NCBI GenBank assembly: GCA_002315675.1
Contig: DCHP01000030.1
Location: forward strand, 1 to 13,486
DNA from: Rikenellaceae bacterium UBA1749
GTDB taxonomy: Bacteria > Bacteroidota > Bacteroidia > Bacteroidales > Rikenellaceae
Reading direction: 5' to 3'
Length of the DNA: 13,486 nt
In this document: one piece after another, positions 8,610 through 13,486 of the stretch
Layout: each line of letters opens with the position of its first letter
Position numbering within the stretch: position 1 is the first letter of the stretch
Translations under genes and position numbers: made by a program
The notes under the pieces: generated by a model
What the model was told of the DNA's origin: nothing
Database searches by the model: none
The model's input: the letters and a program-made list of their open reading frames with translations, nothing else

Positions 8610-8709
8610 TGAGTCTACTTGAAATAGTATTTTTTGTTATTTTTACCACTGTTACAGGTCTCTGAAATTGGGGCGTTTCTCAATTTCTGGACTTTTTAAA
8701 GTGGACTCA
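8610..8709 (-). mobile_element. MITE-like element, copy 2 (100 bp, half diverged)
   Basis: This copy lies opposite to copies 1 and 3. The plus-strand right end TTAAAGTGGACTCA (8696-8709) is perfect, while the left end TGAGTCTACTTGAA (8610-8623) has two changes. The 58 or so bases next to the perfect end match copy 1 with only a few changes, but the other 40 have diverged strongly. No target duplication survives (AGTA on one side, TTAC on the other). It sits between the divergent GH97 and GtaA-like genes, 61 nt before the start of the latter. Confidence 0.8.
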
Positions 8710-8770
8710 TTACTAATTTGGTAATAATAGATTTTTCAAGAGGACATGTCGTTTAATAAATGCTTTTTTT

Positions 8771-11344
8771 ATGAAAATACTTAATGCCGTTTCGTTACTC
8801 CCGTTTTTTCTGGTTGTCCTGATGGTTTCATGCATGAAACCGGTAAGTGATGACTTTGTAAATGAGGTGCGTCCGTCAGCAGTGCCTTTGATTACAGTAA
8901 ATCCATATTTTTCAATATGGTCTTTTAGTGATGCCTTAAATGGGGATTATACACGCCATTGGACAGGGGTTCCTCATCCACTTGATGCTTTCCTGAGGGT
9001 AGATGGTGATATCTATAGGGTAATGGGTAATATGAAGGTGAATTATAAGGTAATAGTTCCTACTGCAGAAACGGAACCATGGAATGCAACATACAGAATA
9101 ATGCCTGAGGACGGCATTCCTCAGGATGGTGTTTCAAAAACAGGAAATGCTGCTGTCAAATGGTATGAAAAGGAATATGATGATTCAGACTGGGACAAAG
9201 GAAAAGGGGCATTCGGCTCTTATGATTCTGTTCAGACCAATACTCATTGGGAAGGTGTAACGGATATATATATCAGAAGACATGTTTTTCTTGACTCTGC
9301 GGATTTGAAAAAAGGATTATCGTTGAAGTATGCCTTTGATGAGGATATCAAGATATATATCAATGACACTTTTGCACTTCTGACAGAAGCCTTTTCCGAT
9401 GGGTACGACATTATAGAACTTACAGACAGACAACGTTCCTATCTAAGAGCTGGCGACAATCTAATTGCATGTCACTGTCTCAATAGGTTTGATGAATGTA
9501 ATTTTGATTTTGGATTGGTTTTACCTGATGAAAGTGTAGACGATGAAAACAAGGATAAGGAACTGACAGCAGTGCAGAAATCCCTGAATGTATTACCGAC
9601 AAGGACTATATACAATTTCAGTTGTGGACCTGTTGATATGAATCTTACCTTTACTTCTTCGCAGATACTCTCCGACATTGATCTTGTATCACGGCCTGTA
9701 AATTATATATCTTATGATGTTGAATCAAATGACGGGAAAAAACATGATGTACAGTTCCTTTTTACTGCAAGCCCCAAAATAGCTGTTGATTTCAAACCAG
9801 AGAAAATGGTATTTGAAAGTGGAATGGAAAATGGAATCGGATATGCAAAGACCGGAACAGTAAGTCAAAGGTATCTTGCAAGAAAAGGAGATAATCTTCG
9901 GATAGACTGGGGTTATTTCTATTTAGCTTCCAGAAACGGGAAGACGGCTGTTATGGATCCAAGGGACGCATATAAGATGTTTGAATCCGCAGGTGCTGTA
10001 GAATCAGAGTCTTGCTATATTCAGAATGAAAACTTCAAGCAGTCACCGATGGCACTAGTCTATTCAATGAATCTTGGAAGTGTAGAGGCTGGAACCATAT
10101 CTTCGGACTACATGATGGCAGCCTATGATGAAGTTTACTCGATGCAGTATTTCTGGAATAATCTTCGTCCATACTGGAACAGAAGTGGCAGGGAAACCAT
10201 ATTGGGGCAGATAAAAAAAGCATCTGATGAATTTGCCGTAGTACAGGAAAAATGCAAGGAATTTGATGGCAGGATGATGGCAGACGCTTCAAGGGCAGGA
10301 GGAAGGAAATATGCGGAACTTTGTGCCCTTGCGTATCGCCAGTCCATTGCGGCTCACTCCATATCCCAGTCTCCGGAAGGTGATATTCTGTTTATGTCAA
10401 AGGAATGTTTTTCGAATGGGTCGATGGGAACAGTGGATGTCTCTTTCCCGTCATCTCCGCTTTATCTCCTATATAATCCTGAATTGGTAAAGGGGATGAT
10501 GAATCCTATCTTCTATATTCAGGAAAGTGGAAGAATAGACAAACCATTTGCAGTTCATGATGTAGGAATTTACCCTCAGGCAAATGGGTGTCAGTATGGA
10601 GACGGAATGCCTGTTGAGGAAAGTGCCAATATGCTGATTATGGCTTATGCTGTTGCAAAATCAGAGGGAAATGCGGATTATGCGGCAAAGCACTGGAAAA
10701 CCCTCACATCTTGGACTGACTACCTGATGCAATATGGTTCAGATCCAGCCGAGCAGCTCTGTACAGATGACTTTGGCGGTCATCTTGCCCATAATTCAAA
10801 TCTTGCTATCAAGGCAATACTTGCAGTGGCATCATATGGCAAGCTTGCCATGATGCTCGGGTACGATAACATAGGAAATGACTACTATTCCAAGGCTCAG
10901 GAGTTTGCCCGTGAATGGGAGACAAAGGCAAATGACGGGGACCATTACAGGCTTGCATATGACCGTCCGGATACCTGGAGTCTGAAATACAATCTGGTGT
11001 GGGATAAAGTTCTGGGTCTAAATATATTTGACAGTAAAATCTATAGGGCTGAAGTTGCCTATTATATTTCAAAGCAGAATGAATTCGGAGTGCCTTTAGA
11101 CCAGAGAAAAAAATGGACAAAGTCAGACTGGATCCTATGGTCCGCGACGTTGAGCGACAATCTTCAGGATTTCCAGAATCTAACTAACAAGGTATGGAAA
11201 TTCCAGAATGAAACCACCTCCCGAGTTCCGATGACTGACTTTTATTTCAGTGATAAGCCAATCTGCGTAGATTTCAGAGCCCGTTCCGTTGTAGGTGCAT
11301 ATTTTATAAAGTTGCTTGAAGAAAAATATTCTCGGGAAAAATAA
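8771..11344 (+). CDS. Glutaminase-A-like (DUF4964/DUF5127/DUF4965/DUF1793) lipoprotein
   Basis: This 857-aa protein has a lipoprotein signal (lipidated Cys21). An N-terminal DUF4964-like segment (about 33-86, RPSAVPLITVNPYFSIWS) is followed by a jelly-roll-like insert (about 130-250, with DDSDWDKGKGAFG and AGDNLIACHC). DUF5127-like sequence covers about 270-500. The highly conserved DUF4965 part follows (SNGSMGTVDVSFPSSPLYLLYNP at 548-570, PVEESANML 614-622), then the DUF1793 all-helical end (LCTDDFGGHLAHNSNL 663-678, VPLDQRKKWTKSDWILW 774-790, RARSVVGAYF 836-845). The family is named after fungal glutaminase A, but Bacteroidetes members commonly sit among glycosidases and have an (alpha/alpha)6-type body, so a glycan substrate is plausible. 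The activity is not known from sequence. It is a single gene, divergent from GH97, with MITE copy 2 just upstream. Confidence 0.88.
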   Translation: MKILNAVSLLPFFLVVLMVSCMKPVSDDFVNEVRPSAVPLITVNPYFSIWSFSDALNGDYTRHWTGVPHPLDAFLRVDGDIYRVMGNMKVNYKVIVPTAETEPWNATYRIMPEDGIPQDGVSKTGNAAVKWYEKEYDDSDWDKGKGAFGSYDSVQTNTHWEGVTDIYIRRHVFLDSADLKKGLSLKYAFDEDIKIYINDTFALLTEAFSDGYDIIELTDRQRSYLRAGDNLIACHCLNRFDECNFDFGLVLPDESVDDENKDKELTAVQKSLNVLPTRTIYNFSCGPVDMNLTFTSSQILSDIDLVSRPVNYISYDVESNDGKKHDVQFLFTASPKIAVDFKPEKMVFESGMENGIGYAKTGTVSQRYLARKGDNLRIDWGYFYLASRNGKTAVMDPRDAYKMFESAGAVESESCYIQNENFKQSPMALVYSMNLGSVEAGTISSDYMMAAYDEVYSMQYFWNNLRPYWNRSGRETILGQIKKASDEFAVVQEKCKEFDGRMMADASRAGGRKYAELCALAYRQSIAAHSISQSPEGDILFMSKECFSNGSMGTVDVSFPSSPLYLLYNPELVKGMMNPIFYIQESGRIDKPFAVHDVGIYPQANGCQYGDGMPVEESANMLIMAYAVAKSEGNADYAAKHWKTLTSWTDYLMQYGSDPAEQLCTDDFGGHLAHNSNLAIKAILAVASYGKLAMMLGYDNIGNDYYSKAQEFAREWETKANDGDHYRLAYDRPDTWSLKYNLVWDKVLGLNIFDSKIYRAEVAYYISKQNEFGVPLDQRKKWTKSDWILWSATLSDNLQDFQNLTNKVWKFQNETTSRVPMTDFYFSDKPICVDFRARSVVGAYFIKLLEEKYSREK

Positions 11345-11561
11345 TATAATAATGAATAGTTACCTTAATTCTTTACCTATAGTGCGTAATCCGGAGCATT
11401 GTCGGCCATTGTATGTTTAATTTATGATAAGAAATGAATTTAATTGTAAGCGTCCGACTGCTGGATTCCATATCCTTTTTCTTTTCACCAGAAATACACT
11501 GAATATTTTGTTTCGCATAGCCTACGTGTATATTGATGTGTAAGTCCTTTTTTATTTGCCT

Positions 11562-12770
11562 CTATAGTTCCTCTGACATCAAGAATGTCCTTAGGCTTAG
11601 ATGGGTGATGCCATTATTGTCATTTCTTATAACTAGAGGAGTCATTGATATCACGTACTTGGGGTAATTGTCCTTGATAGATTCCAGATTTCCGAATTCT
11701 CTCTTGCGCGTCTCTTCATTTGCGATGATATATGATGCCTGTACATATAGTCGACTTCCACCTTTTTTTGAACATACGAAGTCAATTTCGCCAGCTTGCA
11801 GTTGTCCAACAGTTACTTCATACCCCATTAGGATGAGATGTTTATAGACGATGTTCTCAATGATTTTCTCAATATCACCTTCACGACTGCCACCAACTAA
11901 CGCATTTCTCACACCATGATCCTCAAAGTAGAACTTATCATTACTCTCGAATAGTTTCTTGCCATGGATATCGTATCGGTTCACCTTATGAAGAATATAT
12001 GCCTCCGCAAGATATTTTATATACTCAATGATTGTTGTCGCGGTGATGGATTGGCCTTGTGACTTCATGTATTTGGCAACACTGTTGGCGGAAATCAGTT
12101 TTCCGATATTGTCAGCAAGGAATCTTGTAAGGTTTTCCAGAAAAGCCACGTTCCTGATATTGTTCCTTAAGATGACATCTTTCAAGAGCACCGTATTATA
12201 GATATCCTCCTGGTATTTCCTTGCGTCGTCTTCATCAAGGCCGATCTTGACCAATCCTGGAAGTCCGCCGAACTGTATATACTTGGCCACGGAATCATCG
12301 CTGTCTGTAAGTTGATGGAACTGCAGAAACTCCTGGTAGCTGAGTGGCAGGATATGGATTTCCTTATAGCGGCCACCAATCAGAGTGCTCAGGTCACCAC
12401 TCAGCATTTTTGCATTGCTTCCGGTTATGATGACCTCGGCATCCGGTTCTGTGCTGAAGCTTCGTACTGTCCGTTCAAAACCTTCTATATCTTGAATCTC
12501 ATCCACAAGTATGTAATTCATTTTCCCTTGAACATACTTGCTCGTTATGTATTCATTCAGTTCCTGGTAGGTCTTGATGGAATCGAACTGTGCCTTCTCC
12601 TTGTCTACAAAAATGATATTGTTGTTCGCATCCTGCTCCTTGATGCTACGAATCATATTTAGTGTATAGCTTTTCCCAACACGTCTCTGACCTATGAGGA
12701 CAATGATATAGTCTTTGCCTAGATGCTTTTCAATTTGATCTATGTATTTCTGTCTATATAGAATCTTCAT
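11562..12770 (-). CDS. AAA-family ATPase with DUF4143 and nuclease-like C-terminus
   Basis: This 402-aa cytoplasmic protein belongs to the AAA_14/DUF4143 ATPases that are numerous in Bacteroidales genomes. Walker A is GQRRVGKS (27-34), Walker B is YILVDE (86-91), and a sensor-like IITGSNA lies at 114-120. DUF4143 occupies roughly 190-375. It contains a PD-(D/E)XK-like pattern, GEIDFVC (327-333) then YVQASY (342-347), which suggests a decayed or active nuclease fold. The biological role of the family is unresolved; links to mobile DNA or defence have been suggested by context only. A possible -7 element TATCTTTA (12795-12802, minus strand) precedes it. It is convergent with the GtaA-like gene and sits beside remnants of a second such gene. 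Confidence 0.9.
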   Translation of the reverse strand: MKILYRQKYIDQIEKHLGKDYIIVLIGQRRVGKSYTLNMIRSIKEQDANNNIIFVDKEKAQFDSIKTYQELNEYITSKYVQGKMNYILVDEIQDIEGFERTVRSFSTEPDAEVIITGSNAKMLSGDLSTLIGGRYKEIHILPLSYQEFLQFHQLTDSDDSVAKYIQFGGLPGLVKIGLDEDDARKYQEDIYNTVLLKDVILRNNIRNVAFLENLTRFLADNIGKLISANSVAKYMKSQGQSITATTIIEYIKYLAEAYILHKVNRYDIHGKKLFESNDKFYFEDHGVRNALVGGSREGDIEKIIENIVYKHLILMGYEVTVGQLQAGEIDFVCSKKGGSRLYVQASYIIANEETRKREFGNLESIKDNYPKYVISMTPLVIRNDNNGITHLSLRTFLMSEEL

Positions 12771-12917
12771 TTCTTATGTATTTGAAATTTTCTGTAAAGA
12801 TAGTTGTTTTGTCCATTATAAAAGATAAAAGTGGTTGTTTTTTTTGTTTTATCAAATATATTTGTTGCTTTTGAGCTGATTTCATAAATCAAGTCAGTCT
12901 GTCACAATTCTGATATA

Positions 12918-13015
12918 TGAGTCCACTTTAAAAAGTCCAAAAATTGAGAAATGCCCCCATTCCAGAGGTCTGTAGCGGATATAAACTTTAAACGATACTT
13001 ATTAAAGTGGGCTCA
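12918..13015 (+). mobile_element. MITE-like element, copy 3 (98 bp)
   Basis: This copy has the same orientation as copy 1. It opens with TGAGTCCACTTTAA (12918-12931) and closes with TTAAAGTGGGCTCA (13002-13015), one change from a perfect 14-bp inverted repeat. It is flanked by TATA on both sides (12914-12917 and 13016-13019), fitting a 4-bp target duplication, though the surrounding AT-rich context weakens this. Compared with copy 1 it has a 2-bp deletion and about four substitutions. It lies upstream of the ATPase gene, about 150 nt from its start. Confidence 0.85.
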
Positions 13016-13140
13016 TATATAATATTAATGAATACTTCTATGTTGTAATCATTTAAGATAAATATTTATCTGTCTTCTGCCTCTTTGCATTTCTCCGGCT
13101 GTTTGTTGACGACAAGTAATCTGTTCCGTTTTCTTGTATC

Positions 13141-13203
13141 ATTAAAGAATCGGTATTATTTGCCACAGAACATTTGCGGAAAGAATCAGAGTCGTAACAG
13201 CTT
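13141..13203. repeat. Diverged direct repeat, left copy (63 nt)
   Basis: The first 26 nt match the right copy at 13319 with only two changes, and the ungapped alignment continues at lower identity over 63 nt (about 44 of 63 identical by hand count). The core common to both is AATCGGTATTAT followed by TGCCAC. The repeat distance is 178 nt. Between the copies lies the decayed ATPase C-terminus. The stretch from 13016 to 13140 holds nothing else I can name. Confidence 0.6.
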
Positions 13204-13217
13204 ATCATAGTCCTTAT

Positions 13218-13310
13218 TTAGTGTGGAGAATATGATTTCAGATGGGTGATGCCAGAAAGCGGGATATCAACTGAAAATCCGGTAGTCACTTGTTTTGGTG
13301 GGTAATCTAG
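13218..13310 (-). pseudogene. Remnant of a second DUF4143 ATPase C-terminus
   Basis: In one minus-strand frame this 93-nt stretch reads LDYPPKQVTTG, then VDIPLSGITHLKS, and ends at a TAA (13218-13220). The intact neighbour ends with DNYPKYVISM, then NGITHL, and a short tail, so order and spacing match the last 30 residues of the family. The nucleotide match is best at the GITHL codons (15 identical bases, 13240-13254 against 11599-11613). A stop lies in frame just upstream and no Walker motifs or other ATPase parts are visible, so only a fragment remains. It may be a leftover from gene loss or rearrangement. The short length keeps the call tentative. Confidence 0.5.
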
Positions 13311-13318
13311 TGTATATT

Positions 13319-13381
13319 ATTAAAAAATCGGTATTATATGCCACTATACATATTTGGGGAGAGCTAGTACCGTGGCAGATT
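13319..13381. repeat. Diverged direct repeat, right copy (63 nt)
   Basis: This is the partner of the repeat at 13141-13203, in the same orientation, with a near-identical first 26 nt. It lies immediately upstream (minus-strand sense) of the ATPase remnant. It could be part of an old tandem duplication, or a binding or recombination site; the sequence does not decide. Confidence 0.6.
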
Positions 13382-13411
13382 TTCTAGTAGATTCTTTACC
13401 TACGGCAAGAT

Positions 13412-13452
13412 ATAAATCACCATTGCCCTATGATTAGGCGGTGGTGATTTAT
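13412..13452 (+). terminator. Strong hairpin, probable rho-independent terminator
   Basis: ATAAATCACCATTGCC (13412-13427) pairs with GGCGGTGGTGATTTAT (13437-13452) through 16 base pairs including two G-U, with a 9-nt loop. The plus strand continues as TTTT, so it would terminate plus-strand transcription; the minus strand has only a weak T/A tract (TTTATATCTTG). No plus-strand gene lies upstream for over 2 kb, so it may instead end a minus-strand gene beyond the right edge. Confidence 0.6.
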
Positions 13453-13486
13453 TTTTGAAAAAACTGTGATATATACCCCAGAAATA

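Noticed and set aside
11345..11561. Terminators between the convergent GtaA-like and ATPase genes
   Set aside because: Only weak, distant complementary hexamers (ATACAC/GTGTAT) were found; no stem with a T-tract on either strand.
13066..13160. Short minus-strand basic reading frame (DTRKRNRLLVV)
   Set aside because: No start codon, no recognisable family, short and in AT-rich debris; open by chance.

Overview
The window looks like a chromosomal stretch of an anaerobic, gut-type Bacteroidales (Bacteroides/Prevotella-like). The support is an apparent AT-rich composition, no obvious Shine-Dalgarno sites but A/T-rich leaders, promoters of the Bacteroidetes TTTG-(about 20)-TAnnTTTG type, four short lipoprotein signal peptides on carbohydrate-active-type enzymes, and a pyruvate formate-lyase operon. 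No rRNA, tRNA, CRISPR array, phage gene or complete insertion sequence was seen.

Layout, left to right. 1-306: non-coding, with MITE copy 1 ending 14 nt before a gene. 307-1287 (+): GH26 glycosidase lipoprotein (beta-mannanase type). 1312-1452: degenerate tandem repeat of about 22 nt between convergent genes. 4489-1453 (-): pflB then pflA, with a clear promoter ahead of pflB. 4601-4629: strong terminator. 8476-4658 (-): GH97 then GH29 (alpha-L-fucosidase) lipoproteins, probably one operon with its own promoter. 8610-8709: MITE copy 2 in the divergent intergenic region. 8771-11344 (+): large glutaminase-A-like (DUF4964/DUF5127/DUF4965/DUF1793) lipoprotein. 12770-11562 (-): AAA/DUF4143 ATPase. 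12771-13486: gene-poor debris holding MITE copy 3, a diverged 63-nt direct repeat, a decayed second ATPase C-terminus and a strong hairpin.

How the parts fit. The four lipoproteins (GH26, GH97, GH29, GtaA-like) should be anchored in the outer membrane or face the periplasm and trim complex glycans. The GH97 carries an Asp nucleophile signature and a Gly where inverting members have a Glu base, which points to the retaining, alpha-galactosidase-like branch. With GH26 this would suit galactomannan, and with GH29 a fucosylated plant or host glycan; neither is proven. No SusC/SusD pair or dedicated regulator is present, so this is a loose enzyme cluster rather than a full polysaccharide utilization locus. 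PflB and PflA handle pyruvate downstream of sugar fermentation.

The most notable structure is a three-copy, roughly 100-bp inverted-repeat element (TGAGTCCACTTTAA ends, apparent 4-bp target duplications) placed directly upstream of two of the glycan-enzyme genes and next to the decaying ATPase region. No wholly new multi-gene system is visible.
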